A stretch of 64,000 nt of DNA from Pegoplata infirma (taxonomy: Eukaryota; Arthropoda; Insecta; Diptera; Anthomyiidae), in the NCBI GenBank assembly GCA_963921195.1, contig OY992537.1, forward strand, positions 148,669,841-148,733,840. The letters run 5' to 3'. This document shows, piece by piece, positions 36,400-49,600 of this stretch (its first letter is position 1; the number at the start of each line of letters is the position of its first letter). The notes beneath the pieces were generated by a model. The model was not told the origin of the DNA. It saw only the letters and a program-made list of their open reading frames with translations, and did no database searches. The translations under genes were made by a program, and so were the position numbers.

Positions 36400-36838
36400 A
36401 GGGTCTCCAAGAAACCTTAAATAATGGGTTTCTCATAAAAATAAAAAAAAAACCTTGCATAAATGCATATATCTCTGTAAGTACCAGCCCGATTGCCTCA
36501 CATTTGGTTCCAGAGGAAAGATAAAGTCTCAATCTTTTATTTTTTGTTATTTTGACAAAATCGGAGCAATAGTTGCAGAGATACAGCCGTTGAAAGTAAA
36601 AGGTCTCCAGACTACGAAAAATTACAAGTTTATCATTTTGAAAAAATACATTTTTTTAAAAATTTAAAATCGAGCAATCTCTTTTATTCTATTTAAACTT
36701 TATTGAAAAAAATTTAAATATAAAGTCTCAATCTTTTATTTTTTTGTTATTTTGACAAAATCGGAGCAATAGTTGCAGAGATACAGCCGTTGAAAGTAAA
36801 AGGTCTCCAGACTACGAAAAATTACAAGTTTATCATTT
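36400..36838. repeat. 551-bp satellite, block 4 (partial, rearranged)
   Basis: Resumes at AGGGTCTCCAAG. At about 36718 the sequence jumps from GAAAAAAATTTAAAT back to a TAAAGTCTCAATC segment, so about 290 bp of the B segment is present twice and the monomer between is incomplete. Interrupted at ATCATTT by the foldback element. Confidence 0.92.
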
Positions 36839-37942
36839 GGGTAATTCCAAAAATTTTCGCCCCACTGTTCGGAAACATGCCTTTGGACGCCACTGAGAAT
36901 TTGGCTTATAGATATCCACGTTTATATGAGACATGTTGCATTTTTGGATTTTCAAAATTTGCTGTAGTTTTCAAATTATCGCGGGTCAAAGTTCGACTTT
37001 TTTAGCAAAAGTCAGAAATATACATGACGTTCAACGTTCTCTAACTTTTTAACTAGTAATCCGATTATCACAAGTAATGGCTCATATGAAAGCTTAATTC
37101 TTCTTCTTTTAGGAAATATTTTCAAAAGCATACGGTTTTTTTTCAGAAGTGTTGCAAAAATTCAAAAAATTTTTTTTTTTGCGAATATTTAAAAAAACAC
37201 ATCTTCGATTTTTTTAAAAAAATGTTTGGTGATAAACAATACTGTTTTGTACAACATATCCAAAATTCAGAGTGGGATCCCAATGGGATCAAAAAATATT
37301 CTGGTTTTAGTACGAAGTTCTTAAATTTTACCTTAGAAAATTAAAATTTTTAGTTTCTTCAATATAAAAATTTAAATTTTCATAGAAAATTATACTATTA
37401 AAATTTTGAAAAACATACAAAACATTAGAAATTTAAATTTTCTAAGGGAAAAATTTGAGAACCTCGTACTTAAAACAAAATATTTTTTGATCCCATGGAG
37501 ATCCCACTCTGAATTTTGAATATGTTATACAAAACATTGTTATTTTTCACCAGAATTTTTTTAAAAAAAATCGAAGATGTGTTTTTTTAAATATTCGAAA
37601 AAATGTTTTTGCATTTTTGCATCATTTCTGTAAAAAAACTGTGTTATTTTAAAAATATTTTCTTAAAGAAGAACCCCAGCTTTCACATGAGCCTAAATTT
37701 GTGAAAATCGGGTCATTGGTTAAGAAGTTACAGCTCTTTAAACGTGATGTATTTTTCTTACTTTTGCTTAAAAAGTCAATCTTTGACCCGCCATAATTCG
37801 TTAAATACACCAAATGTAAAAAAACGATATATGGTACATATATCATATTTATGAGGGCTATCTATGTGTCAAGGTTCAAATTAATCTGAGACACCATTTC
37901 CAAAAATGACTAAAATTTGAGCTAAATTTTCTGGAATGGCCC
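36839..37942. mobile_element. Foldback element (1104 bp), two diverged inverted arms of about 552 bp
   Basis: The whole insert is a palindrome. GGGTAATTCCAAAAATTTTCG at the start mirrors the complement of the end (GGGCCATTCCAGAAAATTT). Further mirrored pairs include GCGGGTCAAAG/CTTTGACCCGC, ACATCTTCGATTTTTTTAAA and its inverse, and GAGTGGGATC/GATCCCACTC. The dyad centre is near 37390. The flanks share ATTT (or CATTT), a 4-5 bp target duplication in the satellite word ATCATTTTTG. No coding capacity. Arms look roughly 70-75% alike by eye, so it is not recent. Confidence 0.85.
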
Positions 37943-40900
37943 ATTTTTGAAAAAATAAATTTTTTTAAAAATTTAAAATCGAGCAATCTCTTCTATTCTA
38001 TTTAAACTTTATTGAAAAAGATTTAAATTCGTGCAAAGGCATTAGAAAACGATAGAATGGTAACCTTGATATAGCCATTTCAAGTTATTACAAGTAACCC
38101 GAAAATATTTTTGATATGAATGCATAAATATCTGTTAATACTAGTCCGATAGTCTTAATTTTTTTCTGTCATGATAAAGCTAATATACTTATGCCTTCTA
38201 GTTTTTATAGAGTCAAAATCGGATCATTATTTACCGAGTTATAGCAATTTAAAAATGAGGGTCTCCAAAAAACCTTAAATAATGGGTTTCTCATAAAAAT
38301 GAAAAAAAAACTTTGCATAAATGCATATATCTCTGTAAGTACCAGCCCGATTATCTCACATTTGGTTCCAGAGGAAAGATAAAGTCTCAATCTTTTATTT
38401 TTTTGTTATTTTGACAAAATCGGAGCAATAGTTGCAGAGATACAGCCGTTGAAAGTAAAAGGTCTCCAGACTACGAAAAATTACAAGTTTATCATTTTTG
38501 AAAAAATAATTTTTTTTAAAAAATTTAAAATCGAGCAATCTCTTTTATTTGAATTAAACTTTATTGAAAAAGATTTAAATTCGTGCAAAGGCCTTGAATG
38601 GTAACCTTGATATAGCCATTTCAAGTTATTACAAGTAACCCGAAAATATTTTTGATATGAATGCATAAATATCTGTTAATACTAGTCCGATAGTCTTAAT
38701 TTTTTTCTGTCATGATAAAGCTAATATACTTATGCATTCTAATTTTTATAGAGTCAAAATCGGATCATTATTTACCGAGTTATAGCAATTTAAAAATGAG
38801 GGTCTCCAAAAAACCTTAAATAATGGGTTTCTCATAAAAATGAAAAAAAAAAACTTTGCATAAATGCATATATCTCTGTAAGTACCAGCCCGATTGTCTC
38901 ACATTTGGTTCCAGAGGAAAGATAAAGTCTCAATCTTTTATTTTTTTGTTATTTTGACAAAATCGGAGCAATAGTTGCAGAGATACAGCCGTTGAAAGTA
39001 AAAGGTCTCCAGACTACGAAAAATTACAAGTTTATCATTTTTGAAAAAAAAATTTTTTTTAAAAATTTAAAATCGAGCAATCTCTTTTATTCTATTTAAA
39101 CTTTATTGAAAAAGATTTAAATTCGTGCAAAGGCATTAGAAAACGATAGAATTGTAACCTTGATATAGCCATTTCAAGTTATTACAAGTAACCCGAAAAT
39201 ATTTTTGATATGAATGCATAAATATCTGTTAATACTAGTCTGATAGTCTTAATTTTTCTCTGTCATGATAAAGCTAATATATTTATGCATTCTAGTTTTT
39301 ATAGAGTCAAAATCGCATCATTATTTACCGAGTTATAGCAATTTAAAAATGAGGGTCTCCAAAAAACCTTAAATAATGGGTTTCTCATAAAAATGAAAAA
39401 AAAACTTTGCATAAATGCATATATCTCTGTAAGTACCAGCCCGATTGTCTCACATTTGGTTCCAGAGGAAAGATAAAGTCTCAATCTTTTATTTTTTTGT
39501 TATTTTGACAAAATTGGAGCAATAGTTGCAGAGATACAGCCGTTGAAAGTAAAAGGTCTCCAGACTACGAAAAATTACAAGTTTATCATTTTTGAAAAAA
39601 TAAATTTTTTTAAAAATTTAAAATCGAGCAATCTCTTTTATTCTAATTAAACTTTATTGAAAAAGATTTAAATTCGTGCAAAGGCATTTGAAATTGATAT
39701 AATGGTAACCTTGATATAGCCATTTCAAGTTATTACAAGTAACCCGAAAATATTTTTGATATGAATGCATAAATATCTGTTAATACTAGTCCGATAGTCT
39801 TAATTTTTTTCTGTCATGATAAAGCTAATATACTTATGCCTTCTAGTTTTTATAGAGTCAAAATCGGATCATTATTTACCGAGTTATAGCAATTTAAAAA
39901 TGAGGGTCTCCAAGAAACCTTAAATAATGGGTTTCTCATAAAAATGAAAAAAAAAAACTTTGAATAAATGCATATATCTCTGTAAGTACCAGCCCGATTG
40001 TCTCACATTTGGTTCCAGAGGAAAGGTAAAGTCTCAATATTTTATTTTTTTGTTATTTTGACAAAATCGGAGCAATAGTTGCAGAGATACAGCCGTTGAA
40101 AGTAAAAGGTCTCCAGACTACGAAAAATTACAAGTTTATCATTTTTGAAAAATAAATTTTTTTAAAAATTTAAAATCGAGCAATCTCTTTTATTCTAATT
40201 AAACTTTATTGAAAAAGATTTAAATTCATGCAAAGGCATTTGAAATCGATATAATGGTAACCTTGATATAGCCATTTCAAGTTATTACAAGTAACCCGAA
40301 AATATTTTTGATATGAATGCATAAATATCTGTTAATACTAGTCCGATAGTCTTAATTTTTTTCTGTCATGATAAAGCTAATATACTTATGCATTCTAGTT
40401 TTTATAGAGTCAAAATCGGATCATTATTTACCGAGTTATAGCAATTTAAAAATGAGGGTCTCCAAGAAACCTTAAATAATGGGTTTCTCATAAAAATAAA
40501 AAAAAAACTTTGCATAAATGCATATATCTCTGTAAGTACCAGCCCGATTGCCTCACATTTGGTTCCAGAGGAAAGATAAAGTCTCAATCTTTTATTTTTT
40601 TGTTATTTTGACAAAATCGGAGCAATAGTTGCAGAGATACAGCCGTTGAAAGTAAAAGGTCTCCAGACTACGAAAAATTACAAGTTTATCATTTTTGAAA
40701 AAAAAATTTTTTTAAAAATTTAAAATCGAGCAATCTCTTTTATTCTATTTAAACTTTATTGAAAAAGATTTAAATTCGTGCCAAGGCATTAGAAAACGAT
40801 AGAATGGTAACCTTGATATAGCCATTTCAAGTTATTACAAGTAACCCGAAAATATTTTTGATATGAATGCATAAATATCTGTTAATACTAGTCTGATAGT

Positions 40901-41978
40901 CTTAAATTTTTTCTGTCATGATAAAGCTAATATACTTATGCATTCTAGTTTTTATAGAGTCAAAATCGGATCATTATTTACCGAGTTATAGCAATTTAAA
41001 AATGAGGGTCTCCAAGAAACCTTAAATAATGGGTTTCTCATAAAAATAAAAAAAAAACTTTGCATAAATGCATAAATCTCTGTAAGTACCAGCCCGATTG
41101 CCTCACATTTGGTTCCAGAGGAAAGATAAAGTCTCAATCTTTTATTTTTTTGTTATTTTGACAAAATCGGAGCAATAGTTGCAGAGATACAGCCGTTGAA
41201 AGTAAAAGGTCTCCAGACTACGAAAAATTACAAGTTTATCATTTTGAAAAAATAAATTTTTTTAAAAATTTAAAATCGAGCAATCTCTTTTATTCTATTT
41301 AAACTTTATTGAAAAAAATTTAAACTCGTGCAAAGGCATTTGAAATCGAAATAATGGTAACCTTGATATAGCCATTTCAAGTTATTACAAGTAACCCGAA
41401 AATATTTTTGATATGAATGCATAAATATCTGTTAATACTAGTCCGATAGTCTTAATTTTTTTCTGTCATGATAAAGCTAATATTCTTATGCCTTCTAGTT
41501 TTTATAGAGTCAAAATCGGATCATTATTTACCGAGTTATAGCAATTTAAAAATGAGGGTCTCCAAAAAACCTTAAATAATGGGTTTCTCATAAAAATGAA
41601 AAAAAAACTTTGCATAAATGCATATATCTCTGTAAGTACCAGCCCGATTGTCTCACATTTGGTTCCAGAGGAAAGATAAAGTCTTAATCTTTTATTTTTT
41701 TGTTATTTTGACAAAATCGGAGCAATAGTTGCAGAGATACAGCCGTTGAAAGTAAAAGGTCTCCAGACTACGAAAAATTACAAGTTTATCATTTTTGAAA
41801 AAATAAATTTTTTTAAAAATTTAAAATCGAGCAATCTCTTTTATTCTATTTAAACTTTATTGAAAAAGATTTAAATTCGTGCAAAGGCATTAGAAAACGA
41901 TAGAATGGTAACCTTGATATAGCCATTTCAAGTTATTACAAGTAACCCGAAAATATTTTTGATATGAATGCATAAATA
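37943..41978. repeat. 551-bp satellite array, block 5 (about 7 monomers)
   Basis: Same monomer and orientation. The monomer near 38590 has a short deletion (GGCCTTGAATGG). The block ends at a TA dinucleotide, the Tc1-like element's target. Confidence 0.96.
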
Positions 41979-42284
41979 CCTAAGACAAATAATTATATGT
42001 GCATTTTTTTATATTAAGTTATAGGAAAGAAAAGAAATTATTTTTTCATGTTTGGTTAATATTTTATTATATTTATATATAAGCATTAAAATCATAAACA
42101 TTTTAATTTTATACTTTAATTTTTAAAACAGTAAATAACGAAAAAGGATAAACTTCATATATTTTCTATAGAAAATAATTATATGTGCATAAAAAAAAAT
42201 TCGTAAATATTCTTTTTGATTTGCAATGTAATTAAGTATTTTGTTAAAATTTGTGTTCGCCTTGTATATTTAAACTTTTTTAAG

Positions 42285-42779
42285 CCTAGGAGGCATAAAA
42301 CCCACCAAGGTTTTTAATGTACCAATACCCCTTGTCCCCCGTTTTGTCAGTATTTAAATTTAATGTCCTTTAATGGTCTTGTACGGCTTTGACTTTTAAA
42401 TGACCTTGGCAGAAAGGGTCCTAAAGAGGAATTTAATTGTTTGTAGGTCGGGACTAATGGCTGGCCATGTTAATACTGGTATGTTATGCGCATTTAGCAA
42501 GTTTTTTGTCAAACGAGTGAAATGGATTAGAGCGTTATCATGTGAAAATATCCAAATATCTTCATACAGTTCGGTAGCAAAGTTTATTAAATGGTCTCCA
42601 ACAAGTAAAAATATATTTTTGCATTATTTTTATTGGAACCAAATCATATTCAAACCCTTCCTCATGATCCAAATGCATCCCATGCCATGACGGATTCGCA
42701 ACTGGGGTTTCACAAATATCACGTTTGGCGGAGATGTCTCAAATCTCTACAAGAGAAGTGGTGACCATCAGCGCCGTCT
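42285..42779 (-). pseudogene. Tc1-like transposase fragment, left arm
   Basis: Mirror copy of the right-arm fragment: on the minus strand it carries the VMAWDAFGS-like region (about 42680), a DNAL-like second Asp region (about 42530) and WPAISPDLQ (about 42460). It diverges from the right arm by many substitutions and indels and has no open transposase frame. Confidence 0.7.
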
Positions 42780-42802
42780 TAATTTAACTTTTTTTGGTCA
42801 TA

Positions 42803-43323
42803 TTTAGTGACAAAAAAAGTTTAGTTTGGATGTCACTGATGGTCAACACCAATATTGGAGAGATTTAGGACATCCGCGTCAAACGTGCTATTTGCAAAAC
42901 CAGAGTTGCGAATCCGTTATGGTATGGGATGCATTTGGATCTGGAGGACGGTTCCGAATATGATTTGCCTATACTAAAAATAATGCAAAAATATAATTTT
43001 ACTTGTTCGGGAACATTTAATAGACTTTGCTAGCGAACTGTGTGGAGATAATTGGACATTCCACCTACACAACGCCCCAATCCATGTCACTGGTTTGACA
43101 AAAAACTTGTTTAAAACGCCCAGCATACCAGTATTGAAATGGCCAGCCATTAGTCCGGACCTAAACCTAACTAAATTCCTCCTTAGGACCCTTTCTGCCA
43201 AGGTCGTTTCAAAGTCAAAGAGGTACACAACGCTCTAAGGACTTAAATTTGCGATATTGACGAAACGAGGAAAAAATGGCATTGGCACATTAAAAAACTT
43301 GATTGGTTTTATGCCTCGTAGAC
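42803..43323 (+). pseudogene. Tc1-like transposase fragment, right arm
   Basis: Resembles the C-terminal two thirds of a Tc1 transposase: FSD (first catalytic Asp region) at 42803, SVMVWDAF near 42919, LHNAPIHVT near 43063, where HNAP replaces the expected catalytic DNAP, and WPAISPDLN near 43141. Frameshifts occur, for example in the A run after FSD. The N-terminal DNA-binding domain is absent. Confidence 0.75.
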
Positions 43324-43617
43324 TAAAACAAGTATAAATATTTAAGTCCATACCAATTTTTTATGAATAGCCCAATTATATTGGAAATCAAAAAGAAAAT
43401 ATGTGAATTTTCTTTTTTGCACATATAATTATTTTCTATGAAGTATATTTTTATGCCTTATTTTCTGTACTAAAAAATAAAGTTTGAAATGAATGTTTTT
43501 ATGATTTTATAGCTTACTTAAAAACATAACAAAATATTAACCAAACTTGAAAAAATATTTTGTTTTCTTTCCAATAACTCAATATAATACAATGCACATA
43601 TAATTATTTGTCTTAGG

Positions 43618-46600
43618 TATCTGTTAATACTAGTCCGATAGTCTTAATTTTTTTCTGTCATGATAAAGCTAATATACTTATGCCTTCTAGTTTTTATAGA
43701 GTCAAAATCGGATCATTATTTACCGAGTTATAGCAATTTAAAAATGAGGGTCTCCAAAAAACCTTAAATAATGGGTTTCTCATAAAAATGAAAAAAAAAC
43801 TTTGCATAAATGCATATATCTCTGTAAGTACCAGCCCGATTGTCTCACATTTGGTTCCAGAGGAAAGATAAAGTCTCAATCTTTTATTTTTTTGTTATTT
43901 TGACAAAATCGGAGCAATAGTTGCAGAGATACAGCCGTTGAAAGTAAAAGGTCTCCAGACTACGAAAAATTACAAGTTTATCATTTTTGAAAAAATAATT
44001 TTTTTTAAAAATTTAAAATCGAGCAATCTCTTTTATTATATCTTTTATAATATAGGGTCTCCAAAAAACCTTAAATAATGGGTTTCTCTTAAAAATGAAA
44101 AAAAAAAACTTTGCATAAATGCATATATCTCTGTAAGTACCAGCCCGATTGTCTCACATTTGGTTCCAGAGGAAAGATAAAGTCTCAATCTTTTATTTTA
44201 TTGTTATTTTGACAAAATCGGAGCAATAGTTGCAGAGATACAGCCGTTGAAAGTAAAAGGTCTCCAGACTACGAAAAATTACAAGTTTATCATTTTTGAA
44301 AAAAAAAATTTTTTTAAAAATTTAAAATCGAGCAATCTCTTTTATTCTATTTAAACTTAATTGAAAAAGATTTAAATTCGTGCAAAGGCATTAGAAAACG
44401 ATAGAATTGTAACCTTGATATAGCCATTTCAAGTTATTACAAGTAACCCGAAAATATTTTTGATATGAATGCATAAATATCTGTTAATACTAGTCTGATA
44501 GTCTTAAATTTTTTCTGTCATGATAAAGCTAATATACTTATGCATTCTAGTTTTTATAGAGTCAAAATCGCATCATTATTTACCGAGTTATAGCAATTTA
44601 AAAATGAGGGTCTCCAAAAAACCTTAAATAATGGGTTTCTCATAAAAATGAAAAAAAAACTTTGCATAAATGCATATATCTCTGTAAGTACCAGCCCGAT
44701 TGTCTCACATTTGGTTCCAGAGGAAAGATAAAGTCTCAATCTTTTATTTTTTTGTTATTTTGACAAAATCGGAGCAATAGTTGCAGAGATACAGCCGTTG
44801 AAAGTAAAAGGTCTCCAGACTACGAAAAATTACAAGTTTATCATTTTTGAAAAAATAAATTTTTTTAAAAATTTAAAATCGAGCAATCTCTTTTATTCTA
44901 ATTAAACTTTATTGAAAAAGATTTAAATTCGTGCAAAGGCATTTGAAATTGATATAATGGTAACCTTGATATAGCCATTTCAAGTTATTACAAGTAACCC
45001 GAAAATATTTTTGATATGAATGCATAAATATCTGTTAATACTAGTCCGATAGTCTTAATTTTTTTCTGTCATGATAAAGCTAATATACTTATGCATTCTA
45101 GTTTTTATAGAGTCAAAATCGGATCATTATTTACCGAGTTATAACAATTTAAAAATGAGGGTCTCCAAGAAACCTTAAATAATGGGTTTCTCATAAAAAT
45201 GAAAAAAAAAAACTTTGAATAAATGCATATATCTCTGTAAGTACCAGCCCGATTGTCTCACATTTGGTTCCAGAGGAAAGATAAAGTCTCAATATTTTAT
45301 TTTTTTGTTATTTTGACAATATCGGAGCAATAGTTGCAGAGATACAGCCGTTGAAAGTAAAAGGTCTCCAGACTACGAAAAATTACAAGTTTATCATTTT
45401 TGAAAAAATAAATTTTTTTAAAAATTTAAAATCGAGCAATCTCTTTTATTCTAATTAAACTTTATTGAAAAAGATTTAAATTCGTGCAAAGGCATTTGAA
45501 ATCGATATAATGGTAACCTTGATATAGCCATTTCAAGTTATTACAAGTAACCCGAAAATATTTTTGATATGAATGCATAAATATCTGTTAATACTAGTCC
45601 GATAGTCTTAATTTTTTTCTGTCATGATAAAGCTAATATACTTATGCATTCTAGTTTTTATAGAGTCAAAATCGGATCATTATTTACCGAGTTATAGCAA
45701 TTTAAAAATGAGGGTCTCCAAGAAACCTTTAATAATGGGTTTCTCATAAAAATAAAAAAAAACTTTGCATAAATGCATATATCTCTGTAAGTACCAGCCC
45801 GATTGTCTCACATTTGGTTCCAGAGGAAAGAAAAAGTCTCAATCTTTTATTTTTTTGTTATTTTGACAAAATCGGAGCAATAGTTGCAGAGATACAGCCG
45901 TTGAAAGTAAATGGTCTCCAGACTACGAAAAATTACAAGTTTATCATTTTTGAAAAAATAAATTTTTTTAAAAATTTAAAATCGAGCAATCTCTTTTATT
46001 CTAATTAAACTTTATTGAAAAAGATTTAAATTCGTGCAAAGGCATTTGAAATTGATATAATGGTAACCTTGATATAGCCATTTCAAGTTATTACAAGTAA
46101 CCCGAAAATATTTTTGATATGAATGCATAAATATCTGTTAATACTAGTCCGATAGTCTTAATTTTTTCTGTCATGATAAAGCTAATATACTTATGCATTC
46201 TAGTTTTTATAGAGTCAAAATCGGATCATTATTTACCGAGTTATAGCAATTTAAAAATGAGGGTCACCAAGAAACCTTAAATAATGGGTTTCTCATAAAA
46301 ATGAAAAAAAAACTTTGAATAAATGCATATATCTCTGTAAGTACCAGCCCGATTGCCTCACATTTGGTTCCAGAGGAAAGATAAAGTCTCAATATTTTAT
46401 TTTTTTGTTATTTTGACAAAATCGGAGCAATAGTTGCAGAGATACAGCCGTTGAAAGTAAAAGGTCTCCAGACTACGAAAAATTACAAGTTTATCATTTT
46501 TGAAAAAATAAATTTTTTTAAAAATTTAAAATCGAGCAATCTCTTTTATTCTAATTAAACTTTATTGAAAAAGATTTAAATTCGTGCAAAGGCATTTGAA

Positions 46601-49600
46601 ATTGATATAATGGTAACCTTGATATAGCCATTTCAAGTTATTACAAGTAACCCGAAAATATTTTTGATATGAATGCATAAATATCTGTTAATACTAGTCC
46701 GATAGTCTTAATTTTTTTCTGTCATGATAAAGCTAATATTCTTATGCCTTCTAGTTTTTATAGAGTCAAAATCGGATCATTATTTACCGAGTTATAGCAA
46801 TTTAAAAATGAGGGTCTCCAAAAACCCTTAAATAATGGGTTTCTCATAAAAATGAAAAAAAAACTTTGCATAAATGCATATATCTCTGTAAGTACCAGCC
46901 CGATTGTCTCACATTTGGTTCCAGAGGAAAGATAAAGTCTCAATCTTTTATTTTTTTGTCATTTTGACAAAATCGGAGCAATAGTTGCAGAGATACAGCC
47001 GTTGAAAGTAAAAGGTCTCCAGACTACGAAAAATTACAAGTTTATCATTTTTGAAAAAATAAATTTTTTTAAAAATTTAAAATCGAGCAATCTCTTTTAT
47101 TCTAATTAAACTTTATTGAAAAAGATTTAAATTCGTGCAAAGGCATTTGAAATTGATATAATGGTAACCTTGATATAGCCATTTCAAGTTATTACAAGTA
47201 ACCCGAAAATATTTTTGATATGAATGCATAAATATCTGTTAATACTAGTCCGATAGTCTTAATTTTTTTCTGTCATGATAAAGCTAATATACTTATGCAT
47301 TCTAGTTTTTATAGAGTCAAAATCGGATCATTATTTACCGAGTTATAGCAATTTAAAAATGAGGGTCACCAAGAAACCTTAAATAATGGGTTTCTCATAA
47401 AAATGAAAAAAAAACTTTGAATAAATGCATATATCTCTGTAAGTACCAGCCCGATTGCCTCACATTTGGTTCCAGAGGAAAGATAAAGTCTCAATATTTT
47501 ATTTTTTTGTTATTTTGACAAAATCGGAGCAATAGTTGCAGAGATACAGCCGTTGAAAGTAAAAGGTCTCCAGACTACGAAAAATTACAAGTTTATCATT
47601 TTTGAAAAAATAAATTTTTTTAAAAATTTAAAATCGAGCAATCTCTTTTATTCTAATTAAACTTTATTGAAAAAGATTTAAATTCGTGCAAAGGCATTTG
47701 AAATTGATATAATGGTAACCTTGATATAGCCATTTCAAGTTATTACAAGTAACCCGAAAATATTTTTGATATGAATGCATAAATATCTGTTAATACTAGT
47801 CCGATAGTCTTAATTTTTTTCTGTCATGATAAAGCTAATATTCTTATGCCTTCTAGTTTTTATAGAGTCAAAATCGGATCCTTATTTACCGAGTTATAGC
47901 AATTTAAAAATGAGGGTCTCCAAAAAACCTTAAATAATGGGTTTCTCATAAAAATGAAAAATAAACTTTGCATAAATGCATATATCTCTGTAAGTACCAG
48001 CCCGATTGTCTCACATTTGGTTCCAGAGGAAAGATAAAGTCTCAATCTTTTATTTTTTTGTTATTTTGACAAAATCGGAGCAATAGTTGCAGAGATACAG
48101 CCGTTGAAAGTAAAAGGTCTCCAGACTACGAAAAATTACAACTTTATCATTTTTGAAAAAATTAATTTTTTTAAAAATTTAAAATCGAGCAATCTCTTTT
48201 ATTCTATTTAAACTTTATTGAAAAAGATTTAAATTCGTGCAAAGGCATTTGAAATCGAAATAATGGTAACCTTGATATAGCCATTTAAAGTTATTACAAG
48301 TAACCCGAAAATATTTTTGATATGAATGCATAAATATCTGTTAATACTAGTCCGATAGTCTTAATTTTTTGCTGTCATGATAAACCTAATATACTTATGC
48401 ATTCTAGTTTTTATAGAGTCAAAATCGGATCATTATTTCCCGAGTTATAGCAATTTAAAATTGAGGGTCTCCAAAAAACCTTAAATAATGGGTTTCTCAT
48501 AAAAATGAAAAAAAAAAACTTTGCATAAATGCATATATCTCTGTAAGTACCAGCCCGATTGTCTCACATTTGGTTCCAGAGGAAAGATAAAGTCTCAATC
48601 TTTTATTTTTTTGTTATTTTGACAAAATCGGAGCAATAGTTGCAGAGATACAGCCGTTGAAAGTAAAAGGTCTCCAGACTACGAAAAATTACAAGTTTAT
48701 CATTTTTGAAAAAATAAATTTTTTTAAAAATTTAAAATCGAGCAATCTCTTTTATTCTAATTAAACTTTATTGAAAAAGATTTAAATTCGTGCAAAGGCA
48801 TTTGAAATTGATATAATGGTAACCTTGATATAGCCATTTCAAGTTATTACAAGTAACTCGAAAATATTTTTGATATGAATGCATAAATATCTGTTAATAC
48901 TAGTCCGATAGTCTTAATTTTTTTCTGTCATGATAAAGCTAATATTCTTATGCCTTCTAGTTTTTATAGAGTCAAAATCGGATCATTATTTACCGAGTTA
49001 TAGCAATTTAAAAATGAGGGTCTCCAAAAACCCTTAAATAATGGGTTTCTCATAAAAATGAAAAAAAAACTTTGCATAAATGCATATATCTCTGTAAGTA
49101 CCAGCCCGATTGTCTCACATTTGGTTCCAGAGGAAAGATAAAGTCTCAATCTTTTATTTTTTTGTCATTTTGACAAAATCGGAGCAATAGTTGCAGAGAT
49201 ACAGCCGTTGAAAGTAAAAGGTCTCCAGACTACGAAAAATTACAAGTTTATCATTTTTGAAAAAATAAATTTTTTTAAAAATTTAAAATCGAGCAATCTC
49301 TTTTATTCTAATTAAACTTTATTGAAAAAGATTTAAATTCGTGCAAAGGCATTTGAAATTGATATAATGGTAACCTTGATATAGCCATTTCAAGTTATTA
49401 CAAGTAACCCGAAAATATTTTTGATATGAATGCATAAATATCTGTTAATACTAGTCCGATAGTCTTAATTTTTTTCTGTCATGATAAAGCTAATATACTT
49501 ATGCATTCTAGTTTTTATAGAGTCAAAATCGGATCATTATTTACCGAGTTATAGCAATTTAAAAATGAGGGTCACCAAGAAACCTTAAATAATGGGTTTC

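Larger units (their letters stand above)
41979..43617. mobile_element. Palindromic Tc1/mariner-like element (1639 bp)
   Basis: Begins CCTAAGACAAATAATTATA and ends with the exact inverse, with TA on both sides (41977-41978, 43618-43619) replacing the single TA of the satellite word AAATATCTG. A second copy of AATAATTATATGTGCAT lies inside each end (about 42173 and 43420), the IR/DR arrangement of many Tc1-like elements. Each half holds the 3' part of a transposase gene, head to head, with the dyad centre near 42790. This is a composite of two partial copies, with no complete transposase. Confidence 0.88.

Noticed and set aside
42400..42690. 96-residue plus-strand frame, and its mirror at 42974-43228.
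   Set aside because: Both are antisense to the Tc1-like transposase fragments; their mutual similarity reflects the palindrome.
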